Below, one piece after another: positions 1 to 8,922 of a stretch of 64,000 bases of DNA (positions within the stretch are counted from its first letter, which is position 1; every line of letters starts with the position of its first letter). The DNA lies in contig NZ_AP025497.1 in assembly GCF_024347535.1 (NCBI RefSeq), positions 2,232,001 through 2,296,000 of the forward strand, read 5' to 3'. Position numbers and translations under genes: made by a program. Source of the stretch: Vibrio kanaloae. GTDB lineage: Bacteria > Pseudomonadota > Gammaproteobacteria > Enterobacterales > Vibrionaceae. Below the pieces are notes generated by a model. That model saw only the letters and a program-made list of their open reading frames with translations. It had not been told where the DNA came from and did not search any database.

Positions 1-945
1 GATTGCCCCAACACCGATATCAAAGAAGTCGATAAACGCACTACCGATATTGATAGAGAACATGAACATCAGGTACATGATAACGAAGAAGAAAGGAATA
101 CCGACCCATTTGTTCAAAATGAATTGATCTGCTTTTTCTGTGAAGTTGCGGCTTAGCTTACCTTCGCTGCGACGCACACGCTTACAAAGGTCATGTAAGA
201 ATGTGTATTTCGCATCAGCGACAGCAAGGTCGATATCAAAGTCAGCACCAAGACGTACGCCATCAATTTGAGTACGAGTCAGCGGAGCCAGTCCATTCAA
301 TACCAAGTAATCATTTTCTAAAGCACGAATCGCTAGCGCTCGGTGAGATACGTCAGCATCATCAAATTGTGACTCAACAGAAGGGATAAGAGCTTCTAAC
401 GCGGCATCGTAATCAATAGAGATAGGATCAAGGCTCACACCTTGAACAAGCAGTTTATGCAGACGCTCTTTAAAGCGAACCACTTGGCCTTTGTCGTTTG
501 CAGACAAGCTTAGAACTGGGCAACCTAACTCTTTCTCTAATGCTTTAAGGTTAATCACCTGACGTTCGCGCTTTAATACATCCATTTTGTTCAACACAAC
601 GATCATTGGGCGACCCAACTCACGTAGCTGTAATGTCATATATAAGCTTCGTTCTAGACAGCTAGCGTCGACAACATTAATGATCACATCTGCTGGGTGA
701 GTTAAAACAGCGCGAGACGCGATAGACTCATCGATGCTGTTCGCATCATTACCACTGTCTAGTGCGTAGATACCCGGTAAATCCGTTAGTTGAAACTGAT
801 CACCAGCGTGCGAATATACGCCCGTCTTCTTCTCTACAGTTACACCGACCCAGTTACCAACGTGCTGCTTGGCACCAGTCAATGCATTAAATAATGTTGT
901 TTTACCACTATTCGGGTTACCAACGGTGAGAACTTGATAATCCAT
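1..945 (-). CDS. feoB: Ferrous iron transporter FeoB, N-terminal part (cut by window edge)
   Basis: FeoB is the inner-membrane Fe(II) permease with an N-terminal GTPase-like domain. Only the first 315 codons are present; the gene runs off the left edge. The G1 loop GNPNSGKTT is at residues 9-17, the G3 motif DLPG follows near residue 55 and the G4 motif NKMD is at 119-122. The last visible residues enter the first hydrophobic helix. The ATG directly abuts the TAA of feoA, so the two are one operon and probably translationally coupled. A feoC gene would be expected beyond the edge in Vibrio but cannot be seen. Confidence 0.97.
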   Translation of the reverse strand, partial: MDYQVLTVGNPNSGKTTLFNALTGAKQHVGNWVGVTVEKKTGVYSHAGDQFQLTDLPGIYALDSGNDANSIDESIASRAVLTHPADVIINVVDASCLERSLYMTLQLRELGRPMIVVLNKMDVLKRERQVINLKALEKELGCPVLSLSANDKGQVVRFKERLHKLLVQGVSLDPISIDYDAALEALIPSVESQFDDADVSHRALAIRALENDYLVLNGLAPLTRTQIDGVRLGADFDIDLAVADAKYTFLHDLCKRVRRSEGKLSRNFTEKADQFILNKWVGIPFFFVIMYLMFMFSINIGSAFIDFFDIGVGAI

Positions 946-1167
946 TTAGATAACCTCGATTTGTTCTGCGATGCTTTCACGAATGGCGATTGAAACCCCT
1001 CTCACTTCAACTTGAAGCGGATCCCCCATAGGTGCACGGCGAATCAGAGTCACCTCGGTTTTCGGCAACATACCCATGACCATGAGTTTTTTTCTAACTT
1101 CTGGTGTTAAACCGGTTAGCGCAACAATAGAAGCCGCTGTGCCTTGCTCTAGTTGTGAGAGTTTCAT
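946..1167 (-). CDS. feoA: Ferrous iron transport protein A
   Basis: FeoA is a 73-residue cytosolic SH3-like protein needed for FeoB-mediated Fe(II) uptake. The length is normal for the family. The sequence shows the usual small beta-barrel pattern with the GLTPEVRKKLMVMGM segment and a C-terminal VEVRGVSIAIRESIAEQIEV stretch. It is the first gene of the feo operon, and feoB starts immediately after its stop codon. A Fur-like box lies about 20 bases upstream of its start, consistent with iron repression. Confidence 0.96.
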   Translation of the reverse strand: MKLSQLEQGTAASIVALTGLTPEVRKKLMVMGMLPKTEVTLIRRAPMGDPLQVEVRGVSIAIRESIAEQIEVI

Positions 1168-1185
1168 AAGTACCCAATCCGTGAC

Positions 1186-1209
1186 TGATAATGAGAAATA
1201 TTGTTATTA
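1186..1209. promoter_or_regulatory. Fur-like operator upstream of feoA
   Basis: The stretch TGATAATGAGAAATATTG (from 1186) matches the classical 19-base Fur consensus at about 14 of 19 positions by eye, with a perfect left half (GATAATGA). It lies between the feoA start and the upstream tfoR/tfoS region. Repression of feo by Fur is known in enterobacteria and vibrios; binding here is inferred. Confidence 0.5.
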
Positions 1210-1474
1210 GCGTCATAATACACATGCATGACCACAATTCTATTGTGTAAAATCAAAGTTTTCGGAAATACATACTCGTAAATTTCGTTAAAACCGTTTA
1301 CGTCAAAAACGTTATTTTCAACAGTTATCGAGGTCTTCCCTATGGCTATCAATCACAAAAACACCAAACAAACACATAGATATCAACAAGTTACAATGTT
1401 GTCGCATTTATCACAGATATCTGGCGTTAATTTTATAAGTAAAATAAGTAGCAAACCGTATAGTTACTCCATCG

Positions 1475-1493
1475 AAGAGAAACTCCTTCTCTT
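1475..1493. repeat. Inverted repeat in the tfoR promoter region
   Basis: AAGAGAA (1475-1481) and TTCTCTT (1487-1493) form a perfect 7-base inverted repeat with a 5-base spacer. It sits just upstream of, and slightly overlapping, a possible -10 element (TTTAAT, 1492-1497) of the small RNA that ends at 1601. Its position fits an activator site. TfoS is known to activate the tfoR promoter in V. cholerae, but that this repeat is the TfoS site is only a guess. Confidence 0.3.
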
Positions 1494-1505
1494 TAATTTT
1501 ATTCC

Positions 1506-1601
1506 AGAGGTGATGTGGTTTTCCATATCACTCCGGCAGCAAGCGAAGGTGTCCTTGGCACCCGTGGTATAGTCCCCCGGCTATACCACGATATTTTTTT
1601 T
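1506..1601 (+). ncRNA. tfoR: TfoR small RNA (chitin-induced activator of tfoX translation)
   Basis: The feoA-tfoS gap contains a compact structured + strand unit. A first hairpin pairs GTGATGTGG (from about 1511) with CCATATCAC. A second pairs GGTG with CACC (about 1548-1562). A strong intrinsic terminator follows: CGTGGTATAG (1563-1572) pairs with CTATACCACG (1581-1590), then eight T's. In V. cholerae the ~102-nt Hfq-dependent sRNA TfoR lies in the same place, between feoA (VC2078) and the tfoS region, and frees the tfoX ribosome binding site when chitin is present. The 5' end is estimated from a TTTAAT element at 1492-1497 and could be off by about 10 bases. Identification rests on synteny plus structure; the sequence was not aligned. 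Confidence 0.7.
1563..1601 (+). terminator. Intrinsic terminator of TfoR
   Basis: A perfect 10-base-pair stem (CGTGGTATAG / CTATACCACG) with an 8-base loop is followed by ATA and a run of eight T's (1594-1601). There is no T-run on the other side, so it works only for + strand transcripts. Confidence 0.9.
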
Positions 1602-1657
1602 CGTTTCCAATCTCTCTATCCACAAAAACATTTAATACTTCTAGCCCCGTATCTCAT

Positions 1658-1686
1658 AAAAAAGCCCCAACACTAATGTCGAGGCT
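1658..1686 (-). terminator. Intrinsic terminator after tfoS
   Basis: On the minus strand AGCCTC pairs with GGGGCT (one T-G wobble). The loop contains a further ACA/TGT pairing, and TTTTTT follows. It lies about 35 bases after the tfoS stop codon. Confidence 0.8.
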
Positions 1687-1720
1687 CCTGTATATTTATC
1701 CATTTTTGCGCCACACCTGA

Positions 1721-4700
1721 TCAATCTTCGTTATTTTCCGCAAACTTAGACGGAGACATACCAAAATGGTGCTTAAACCGCTGGCTGAAATAGGAAGGGT
1801 CATTGAAGCCTGAATCAAAAGCGACGTCTGATACCTTTTCTCCGGCCAATAACCTTTCACACGCATGCTCCAGACGAACCTCGTTAAGGTGTTCTTTAAA
1901 TGTTTTATCATAGGCAGATTTGAAGCGCCGTTGTAAGCTTCTCTCAGACATAAACAGGTATTTAGCAGCAGTTGCAGTGCCAAACTCCGCATCGGCATAG
2001 TGTTCACTAACAAGATGAGACACTTTATTTTGCCACTCTTGTTCTGCGCTAAGTTTCTGTTGCTCAGGCGTTGAGGTTGCAAGTTTGATGGTTTCAATTC
2101 TCTCAATCGTACTTGCTTCGAGCCTGTCTAACACTTGAAACTCGATAGGCCACGAAAGCTGAATTTTATTCTGAGAGTCAGAGACAAAAACGTTAAGTTG
2201 ACCACCGCTTTGATTCATCAATAACGGTAATTTATCGATATTAATATCTGCTGACTTTCCATTGCTCTCATTTATCGATGAAGCTAATTTGGGGAAAGGC
2301 ATGCCATGATCGCGAATGGTAACGACTAAATGCTCTTCAACCTCTTCTACTAAGACCAACATGCTCTGCGATTTAAAATTTCTCTTAATGATGCTCGCCA
2401 CTAGGCTGTTAAAAATGATATCCAGATTGAAATACAGCAACGACACATGCCTGTACTTAGTTTCAACTTTAATATCGAGTTCAATACCTGTTTTTGCCAA
2501 CTCACTTTTCCACGCTTTAAGCACAGCTTCCAAAACTAAGATCACATCGCAACAAACTGTCCCCGATTCTTCTTGGCTATTACTAAGTTGAGCAAGCCCG
2601 TTTTTCAATGCCAGGATTGGTGACCGACCTAGGTCATCATTCCAACTAGGAAGCAGCGCAGCAACATGGCTGACTTCATCGGAAAGCTCTTTCGCTGTAT
2701 GAGATACCAAAACATTTTTAACCAACAGCTGTTTTTTAAGTTGTTGATTGGTTGTCAACAAGATGCGACTTTGGTGCCTCATTTGGTCCGTTTTTAATGC
2801 GACTTGCGCTTTTAGGTGTCTGTTGGCAAAAGTGACATAGCGCGAGCGCCAAAAAACGAGAACAGTAACCAAGCCGATTAATATAATAAAAGAGCTCGCT
2901 ACAGCCCAGCTACTCAAGTACCAAGGCTCTGCAATTGAAAAGCTTTGGGTAGTAGACACAAATCGATAGTGAGAGTCCTGCACTGGTTTAACTTCAAGTG
3001 TGTAATCACCAGGAAGTAAATGATCCAATGTTAATAGTCCCCCCTCAAATTCGCTCCAAGGTTCATCATCGTTAAGTCGATATTCCATAGCGGTTGCGAA
3101 TGATGCAGGTAAAATACCAAGCTTAAAACTAATGGATGAACCGTAAGGCATTTCCTCTAAATCAACCGTTTTTCCGCCAAGTGATACGGTTTGTTGATTG
3201 ACACTTATCTTACTAAGCAATGCTCGGCTATGAGGAGTTGTTGATACCAATAGCTCATTAGACAATGCACTCACTACACCATACTTAGAGCCTAAGACCA
3301 CTCTGGATGATTGACTTTCTTCACTATAAAACACCGTGCAAGCGCCAACTGACAACTCATTATTAATTAAACCAAATGGAGAACCGATGTGTTTATACAA
3401 TTGCCCATCGAGTCCATAGTAGCTAATACCTTTTGAGGACCCTAACCAAATACCATCATCGTCACTAATCAAGCAATTAGGGCTAATGTTATCTTCAATG
3501 AGAGCCACCTCTTCTATGACGTTGGTATTATAAGGAATTCGGTATACGCCGTAACTACTAGCAAACCACTGCGACCCATCTTTGGCTTTCTCGATATCAA
3601 GCACTTTGCCAAACCGTTCACTCGAACGGCTAAAACTGATTCTTTTGTCAACAAATGAATAAAAACCGTGATCCGTGCCGATATAAATACTGTCTTTTAA
3701 GCCTATATCGAGAGCCGTTATTTTCGCCGGCAAAAACTTATCAACTAACCAATCTGCTCCATAAGATGTCAGTTCCATTGCCTCAATAGATAAAGAATAA
3801 AGGTTTTGCCCAGAACTCATCCAAAGAACTTGGTTTGCCTGAAGTGCAAAGTTTTCGACGTGTACGCCCACTATGGCTCTTGGTAAATCTAGAGGTATAG
3901 GCTTTAAGGTATTAGTATCAAAGCTAATTATTCCCTCTTCGGTCGCAAGCCAAATAGAGGAAGAAAACAACTCAATATCTTGGACTGGTTTGGGATAAAC
4001 ACGTATCGGACGTTCATCGCTATCAGAGTTGACTAAATACAGCCCCATTGAAGAAGCAATCCAAGACCTACGGTCATTAACTGGCACTACCTTATTTATC
4101 ACGACATTACTAGAGTGCATGTCCATCCCATCTAATGGCATTCTAGAGAACGTCTTGCTGAATAATGAGAAGTACCGAATCCCATTATTCGTCGCGATCC
4201 ACATTCCACCTGCGTGGTCGTTTACCAGCGAATATATTTTCTCGCCTGGTAATGAAAAACCTTGATTGGCCGATTGTGCAAATCGTGTAATTTGACCCGT
4301 AATAAAATTATAGCTAATAAGTCCATGTTCCGTGCCTATCCAATATTGGTCAGGCGTTTCAGCAAAAGAGAGGACGTGCGACCCACGAACCCAAGTCTCT
4401 TTATTTGAATTAGTGAGATCGACAATCACTGCACCATTTAATGTGCCAATAACTAGCTCTCGTCTTGCCTTCGAGAAATAAACCGTCTCAATATGGTTCT
4501 TCTCTGATGCTTTGACATGAGTAAATTCTTGGTCCTCTGAAAGGTAAACACCTGCGTTTGTCGCTAACACCCACTTTGACAGCACCTTTTCAGCGTCATT
4601 AATTACAATGTCACTACTGTTGTTATATCGATATAACTTAAGCAGTGAATAGGTATCAAATTCTAAAGACTGAGTGTTGTAAGTATAAAAATTACTGCCA

Positions 4701-5152
4701 TCTGTCACCCATATAAAATCACCAGATGATCCGATATTCGCGATCTCAGAACCAGGGCTGAGACTAAATACGAGCTCATTGCCAATACCTGGGCTATGTC
4801 GATACACCTCATTATCGAAAAAAGTCCAAAATTCATCATTAAGGAACGCGACCCTTTCTGAGGAGAATTGCAAAAGGCTACCCTTTCTAGGGAACAGGGT
4901 TCGACCATCATAAAAAAGTATTTTTCCATGTACATCATGAAGCCAGAGCCCACCTCCGGCACCCAAGTATAGCTTTTTAGCCGCAAGAAAGTTCCCTTGC
5001 GCTTGAACGGGCAAAGGGTAGAAAACAGAGGATGATGTATTTACCGCAAGAACGCTAAATGAAATGCTCATTAATATGAACATTTTGAAGATAATTCGAT
5101 ACAACTTTAAATCCTGAACAGAAAAAACACATGAAAATTTGTGTGCCCACAA
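1721..5152 (-). CDS. tfoS: TfoS, membrane-bound AraC-type regulator sensing chitin oligosaccharides
   Basis: In V. cholerae TfoS (VC2080) is an inner-membrane protein that responds to periplasmic chitin oligosaccharides and activates tfoR transcription, starting natural competence. This product has an N-terminal hydrophobic signal or anchor (FILMSISFSVLAV), a long periplasmic beta-propeller with repeated GIWLG / GGMWIATNNGI-type blades to about residue 640, a Y_Y_Y-like beta domain (about 650-730), a membrane helix at about 745-768 and a C-terminal AraC HTH domain (about 1045-1140, ending SYFSQRFKHHFGMSPSKF). Between helix and HTH lies a segment resembling a degenerate histidine-kinase module. 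The 1143-residue frame begins with TTG; ATG codons at residues 24 (base 5083) and 28 are also possible starts. Position beside feo, tfoR and znu supports the name. Confidence 0.9.
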   Translation of the reverse strand: MWAHKFSCVFSVQDLKLYRIIFKMFILMSISFSVLAVNTSSSVFYPLPVQAQGNFLAAKKLYLGAGGGLWLHDVHGKILFYDGRTLFPRKGSLLQFSSERVAFLNDEFWTFFDNEVYRHSPGIGNELVFSLSPGSEIANIGSSGDFIWVTDGSNFYTYNTQSLEFDTYSLLKLYRYNNSSDIVINDAEKVLSKWVLATNAGVYLSEDQEFTHVKASEKNHIETVYFSKARRELVIGTLNGAVIVDLTNSNKETWVRGSHVLSFAETPDQYWIGTEHGLISYNFITGQITRFAQSANQGFSLPGEKIYSLVNDHAGGMWIATNNGIRYFSLFSKTFSRMPLDGMDMHSSNVVINKVVPVNDRRSWIASSMGLYLVNSDSDERPIRVYPKPVQDIELFSSSIWLATEEGIISFDTNTLKPIPLDLPRAIVGVHVENFALQANQVLWMSSGQNLYSLSIEAMELTSYGADWLVDKFLPAKITALDIGLKDSIYIGTDHGFYSFVDKRISFSRSSERFGKVLDIEKAKDGSQWFASSYGVYRIPYNTNVIEEVALIEDNISPNCLISDDDGIWLGSSKGISYYGLDGQLYKHIGSPFGLINNELSVGACTVFYSEESQSSRVVLGSKYGVVSALSNELLVSTTPHSRALLSKISVNQQTVSLGGKTVDLEEMPYGSSISFKLGILPASFATAMEYRLNDDEPWSEFEGGLLTLDHLLPGDYTLEVKPVQDSHYRFVSTTQSFSIAEPWYLSSWAVASSFIILIGLVTVLVFWRSRYVTFANRHLKAQVALKTDQMRHQSRILLTTNQQLKKQLLVKNVLVSHTAKELSDEVSHVAALLPSWNDDLGRSPILALKNGLAQLSNSQEESGTVCCDVILVLEAVLKAWKSELAKTGIELDIKVETKYRHVSLLYFNLDIIFNSLVASIIKRNFKSQSMLVLVEEVEEHLVVTIRDHGMPFPKLASSINESNGKSADINIDKLPLLMNQSGGQLNVFVSDSQNKIQLSWPIEFQVLDRLEASTIERIETIKLATSTPEQQKLSAEQEWQNKVSHLVSEHYADAEFGTATAAKYLFMSERSLQRRFKSAYDKTFKEHLNEVRLEHACERLLAGEKVSDVAFDSGFNDPSYFSQRFKHHFGMSPSKFAENNED

Positions 5153-5281
5153 CGCTTATCGTTGCTTAACCAAAAACTGAGTTTTTTTGTGCTTATTATT
5201 ATCTTTCTATTTTAGCTGAAATTAACAAAGGAGAAAGGAGGTTTGCTATTTGTTGAAAGGTTTTATCTTAGCGGTCACGAA

Positions 5282-5301
5282 AATGCCGCAAAATGCGGCA
5301 T
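5282..5301 (-). terminator. Intrinsic terminator after znuA
   Basis: ATGCCGCA and TGCGGCAT form a tight 8-base-pair stem. Read on the minus strand it is followed by TTTTCG. It lies about 50 bases past the znuA stop codon. The T-run is short, so termination may be partial. Confidence 0.6.
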
Positions 5302-5353
5302 GATTAATCAATAATCGAAAGTAAATAGAGTATTAAACACTCATCATAAAAGA

Positions 5354-6241
5354 CTATTTTGCTAAACAACTTGTATAACTATCTGTAAGTTGCTGAAGAA
5401 ATTCGAAATAACTGCCTTTTTTAACTTCAACATCAGAACCTACCGGGTCAAGTTGTCCTTGTTTTGTTTGGCTACCTCGAGTCACCGATTCAATCACAGC
5501 AGGGGTAAATTGAGGCTCAGAGAACACACACTGAACATTTTCACGCACCAGAGTTTTCTTAATAGCGATCAGGCTTTTTGCACCCGGTTTACGTTCAGGG
5601 CTTACCGTGAAGTGACCTAAATTATTCAGCTCAAACTCTTGCTCAAAATAGCCATACGCATCATGGAACACGTAATAACCTTTGTCTTTGACTGGTGCAA
5701 GTTGCTCACGAATAGACTGTTGCTTCCCTTTCAATGCAATCAAGAATGAGTCTAGGTTCTCTTGGTACGCCATTGCGTTGTCAGGGTCAGTTTCAATCAG
5801 CTTAGCTGAGATGTATTTTGCTGCTACTTCAACTTGATCGATACCCAACCAAAAATGCGGGTCATGGCTGCCGTGATTATGTCCTTCATGAGCATCGTGA
5901 TCATGCTCTTCACGTCCGAACTCTCTCAAGTTAATGCCTGGTATCTCACTGATCTGGATGACGTCCTCTTTTGAACCAATCACTTTAGTCAAGAAGGCTT
6001 CGAGGTCAGGACCAAACCAAACGACCATATCGGCACTGTGAACTTTTTTCACATCCGATGGCTTAAGCGCATAGTCGTGCGGTGAAGCATTGCTGTTCAT
6101 TAGCACATCCGGTTGATTAACGCCTTGTGTTAATTCTGTCACAAGCATTTGAATTGGCTTAAAGCTTGTTAGAATAGTACTGGCACTTGCAACACTTGGC
6201 GTTAAAAGCAACGTAGCAAGTATAAAAGATGGACGTGACAT
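5354..6241 (-). CDS. znuA: Zinc ABC transporter periplasmic binding protein ZnuA
   Basis: ZnuA captures zinc in the periplasm and hands it to the ZnuB permease. The 295-residue precursor has a signal peptide ending near residue 20 (SVASA). Zinc ligands typical of cluster A-I proteins are visible: H55 in SPHDYAL, H129 in DPHFW and the later VFHDAYGYFE. A histidine/aspartate-rich loop (113-129, including HDHDAHEGHNHG) precedes the second ligand, as in other gamma-proteobacterial ZnuA proteins. The gene is divergent from znuCB with a shared Zur-like operator between them. Confidence 0.96.
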   Translation of the reverse strand: MSRPSFILATLLLTPSVASASTILTSFKPIQMLVTELTQGVNQPDVLMNSNASPHDYALKPSDVKKVHSADMVVWFGPDLEAFLTKVIGSKEDVIQISEIPGINLREFGREEHDHDAHEGHNHGSHDPHFWLGIDQVEVAAKYISAKLIETDPDNAMAYQENLDSFLIALKGKQQSIREQLAPVKDKGYYVFHDAYGYFEQEFELNNLGHFTVSPERKPGAKSLIAIKKTLVRENVQCVFSEPQFTPAVIESVTRGSQTKQGQLDPVGSDVEVKKGSYFEFLQQLTDSYTSCLAK

Positions 6242-6279
6242 AATTCCTCGATAATAGAAAAGTAGCTTAGGCTTGAGGT

Positions 6280-6299
6280 AAATGTTACATTATAACATT
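6280..6299. promoter_or_regulatory. Zur operator between znuA and znuCB
   Basis: AAATGTTACATTATAACATT is a near-palindrome that closely fits the known gamma-proteobacterial Zur box (GAAATGTTATANTATAACATTTC). It lies in the 83-base gap between the divergent znuA and znuC starts, where Zur would repress both units when zinc is sufficient. Binding is inferred from the match. Confidence 0.8.
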
Positions 6300-6324
6300 G
6301 GTGAATTGCAAATGAGTTCTATTC

Positions 6325-7104
6325 ATGGATAACTTAATCCAACTAGATTCTGTGAGCGTCGAGTTTGACGGTCGAAAAGTTCTAGACAACATATCTCTAA
6401 ATTTAGAGCGTGGTAGAATCACCACCCTAATTGGGCCAAACGGTGCAGGAAAGTCGACATTAGTAAAAGTGGTACTGGGCCTACAAACCAAGTTTTCAGG
6501 TACAATAAAAAAGGCTCATAAGCTGAAAATTGGCTATGTACCACAGAAATTAAAGCTCAATGATTCACTGCCTCTTAACGTTGAACGCTTTCTTAAGCTC
6601 ACTGGCAAATTTAGCCAGCAAGAGATCCTTGAAGCTTTAAAACTTGTTGGTGCTGAACACCTACAAAAAAGCAACATGCATCAATTGTCTGGCGGTGAAA
6701 ACCAACGTGTGCTAATTGCTCGTTCATTACTAAGAAGACCAGACCTACTGGTTCTTGATGAACCAGCTCAAGGCGTTGATGTTCAAGGGCAAATCGACCT
6801 GTATGACTTGATTGACACCATTCGTCACCGCTTTGGTTGTGCCGTATTTATGGTTTCACACGATCTGCATTTAGTGATGGCAAAAACAGACGATGTGATC
6901 TGTTTGCACCACCATATCTGTTGTTCAGGTGCACCAGCAGACATCAGACACCACCCATCGTATATCGCACTCTTCGGCACCGCGACCCAAGAGACGCTAG
7001 CGTTTTATCATCACCAACATGACCATCACCATCATGATCTCGCTGGGCAGCCTGTCGAAGGCGACGTACATGAATGTTCAAACCATAAACACGGACACCA
7101 CTAA
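6325..7104 (+). CDS. znuC: Zinc ABC transporter ATP-binding protein ZnuC
   Basis: ZnuC hydrolyses ATP to drive zinc import through ZnuB. Walker [10 protein letters not shown] is at residues 37-45, the ABC signature LSGGE at 121-125 and the Walker B region LLVLDEP at 141-147, followed by the H-loop (VSHDLHLV). The 259-residue protein ends in a histidine-rich tail ([10 protein letters not shown] and a final HKHGHH), probably able to bind zinc on the cytosolic side. Its TAA overlaps the ATG of znuB (TAATG), indicating translational coupling. Confidence 0.96.
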   Translation: MDNLIQLDSVSVEFDGRKVLDNISLNLERGRITTLIGPNGAGKSTLVKVVLGLQTKFSGTIKKAHKLKIGYVPQKLKLNDSLPLNVERFLKLTGKFSQQEILEALKLVGAEHLQKSNMHQLSGGENQRVLIARSLLRRPDLLVLDEPAQGVDVQGQIDLYDLIDTIRHRFGCAVFMVSHDLHLVMAKTDDVICLHHHICCSGAPADIRHHPSYIALFGTATQETLAFYHHQHDHHHHDLAGQPVEGDVHECSNHKHGHH

Positions 7105-7889
7105 TGCTTGAGTTTCTTCTTCCCTCTATTTTAGCTGGCTTGGGCATTGCTCTAATCGCGGGGCCACTAGGTTCTTTTGTGGTTTGGCGAAAGATGGCTT
7201 ACTTTGGAGATACCCTTGCTCACGCCTCTTTGATGGGCTTAGCGCTTGGCTTCTTATTCAATATTAATTTGTACTTAGCGCTGCTGATTTGCTGTTTGAT
7301 GCTGGCGGTGTTACTGGTTACGTTACAAAAGCAAAAGCTAGTCGCGACCGATACCCTACTCGGTATTTTGGCGCACAGTGCACTCTCATTAGGTCTTGTA
7401 GCAGTCAGCTTCTTGGACAATGTTCGTGTCGATCTAATGAGTTACCTATTTGGTGACTTGCTGGCGGTTTCTCCGACCGACTTAGTATTTATCTATGCGG
7501 GTGCCGCCGTGATTGGACTGGTACTTGCAATCTTTTGGCGACCGCTATTGTCGACGACCGTTAACGAAGATCTCGCAGCGGTTGACGGCATCAACATTGA
7601 TTTAATGCGTCTTATCTTGATGCTATTGGTTGGGATCGTAATTGCGGTAGGTATGAAGTTTGTTGGTGCATTAATCATGACATCATTGCTTATCATTCCA
7701 GCAGCAACGGCAAGAAAGTTCGCCAATACACCCGAGCAAATGGCATTTCTCGCATCGATTATTGGCTCTATCGCTGTGTTCGGTGGATTAAGCTTGTCTT
7801 GGTTCTATGACACACCAGCTGGCCCTTCTGTGGTTATCAGTGCGGCGGCAATGTTTATGCTGTCTCAAATGTACAGAACCAGCGCCTAA
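7104..7889 (+). CDS. znuB: Zinc ABC transporter permease ZnuB
   Basis: ZnuB is the integral membrane channel of the high-affinity zinc importer. The 261-residue protein is almost wholly hydrophobic, with about eight helices. It carries the family segments [21 protein letters not shown] near the N-terminus and [23 protein letters not shown] in the second half. It overlaps znuC by one base and ends the operon; a terminator follows at 7976-8004. Confidence 0.96.
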   Translation: MLEFLLPSILAGLGIALIAGPLGSFVVWRKMAYFGDTLAHASLMGLALGFLFNINLYLALLICCLMLAVLLVTLQKQKLVATDTLLGILAHSALSLGLVAVSFLDNVRVDLMSYLFGDLLAVSPTDLVFIYAGAAVIGLVLAIFWRPLLSTTVNEDLAAVDGINIDLMRLILMLLVGIVIAVGMKFVGALIMTSLLIIPAATARKFANTPEQMAFLASIIGSIAVFGGLSLSWFYDTPAGPSVVISAAAMFMLSQMYRTSA

Positions 7890-7975
7890 AGTGAATAGTC
7901 GGGATTCATTCTGGCTTTTAACAACACAACAGTTGATGCGGCAATTATTTACAAAAGAGCCGCTCACAAAAGAAA

Positions 7976-8004
7976 AAGGCTTGGTCAGTGACCAAGCCTT
8001 TTTA
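7976..8004. terminator. Bidirectional terminator between znuB and sucD
   Basis: AAAGGCTTGGTC pairs with GACCAAGCCTTT around a very short loop, with A's before and T's after. It can therefore end znuCB on the plus strand and sucABCD on the minus strand. Confidence 0.9.
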
Positions 8005-8049
8005 ATATCATTCAATTAACTTCTATCTCAATCGATAAAAGCCAGCTGA

Positions 8050-8922
8050 TTACCAACCTGTGATTTCACGTAGGCCTTTACCGATGTCAGCAAGAGACTT
8101 AACTGTCTTAACGCCTGCTGCTTCTAGTGCTGCGAATTTATCTTCAGCAGTACCTTTACCGCCAGAGATGATTGCGCCTGCATGGCCCATACGTTTACCC
8201 GGAGGAGCAGTAACACCAGCGATGTAAGAAACAACTGGCTTAGTTACATTCGCTTTGATGAACTCAGCCGCTTCTTCTTCCGCAGTACCGCCGATCTCAC
8301 CAATCATTACGATTGCTTCAGTTTCAGGGTCTTCTTGGAAAAGCTTTAAAATATCAATGAAGTTAGAACCTGGGATAGGGTCACCACCGATACCAACACA
8401 CGTAGACTGACCAAAGCCTTCATCTGTTGTTTGCTTAACTGCTTCGTACGTCAGAGTACCGCTGCGAGATACGATGCCTACTTTACCCTTCTTGTGGATA
8501 TGGCCAGGCATGATACCAATCTTACACTCGTCTGGAGTGATAAGACCTGGACAGTTAGGACCGATCATGCGAACGCCAGTTTCTTCTAGCTTCACTTTAA
8601 CGTCGATCATATCTGTTGTAGGGATACCTTCAGTGATCGTTACGATCAGTTCGATACCTGCATCAATCGCTTCTAGGATTGCATCTTTACAGAAAGGAGC
8701 TGGCACGTAGATAACGGTTGCAGTTGCGCCAGTTACTTCGACCGCTTCACGTACTGTGTTGAATACTGGAAGGCCTAGGTGAGTTTGACCACCTTTACCA
8801 GGTGAAACACCACCAACCATTTGCGTACCGTATGCGATAGCTTGGTCTGAGTGGAATGTACCTTGACCGCCAGTGAAACCCTGACAGATTACTTTAGTGT
8901 CTTTGTTAATTAATACAGACAT
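8050..8922 (-). CDS. sucD: Succinyl-CoA synthetase alpha subunit
   Basis: The alpha subunit carries the phosphohistidine that relays phosphate between succinyl-phosphate and ADP/GDP in the TCA cycle. The 290-residue protein has the N-terminal CoA-binding Rossmann fold ([20 protein letters not shown]) and the active-site histidine in [11 protein letters not shown] near residue 247. It is the last gene of sucABCD. Its ATG overlaps the sucC stop by one base. Confidence 0.98.
   Translation of the reverse strand: MSVLINKDTKVICQGFTGGQGTFHSDQAIAYGTQMVGGVSPGKGGQTHLGLPVFNTVREAVEVTGATATVIYVPAPFCKDAILEAIDAGIELIVTITEGIPTTDMIDVKVKLEETGVRMIGPNCPGLITPDECKIGIMPGHIHKKGKVGIVSRSGTLTYEAVKQTTDEGFGQSTCVGIGGDPIPGSNFIDILKLFQEDPETEAIVMIGEIGGTAEEEAAEFIKANVTKPVVSYIAGVTAPPGKRMGHAGAIISGGKGTAEDKFAALEAAGVKTVKSLADIGKGLREITGW

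Noticed and set aside
1164..1352. 62-codon minus strand frame running into feoA
   Set aside because: It covers the Fur-like box and the feoA leader and has no ribosome binding site or family features.
1342..1572. 76-codon + strand open frame in the feoA-tfoS gap
   Set aside because: It ends inside the TfoR terminator stem, has no ribosome binding site and no protein-like pattern; the RNA structure explains the region better.
1696..2106. 136-codon minus strand frame
   Set aside because: It is an out-of-frame shadow of the AraC end of tfoS.
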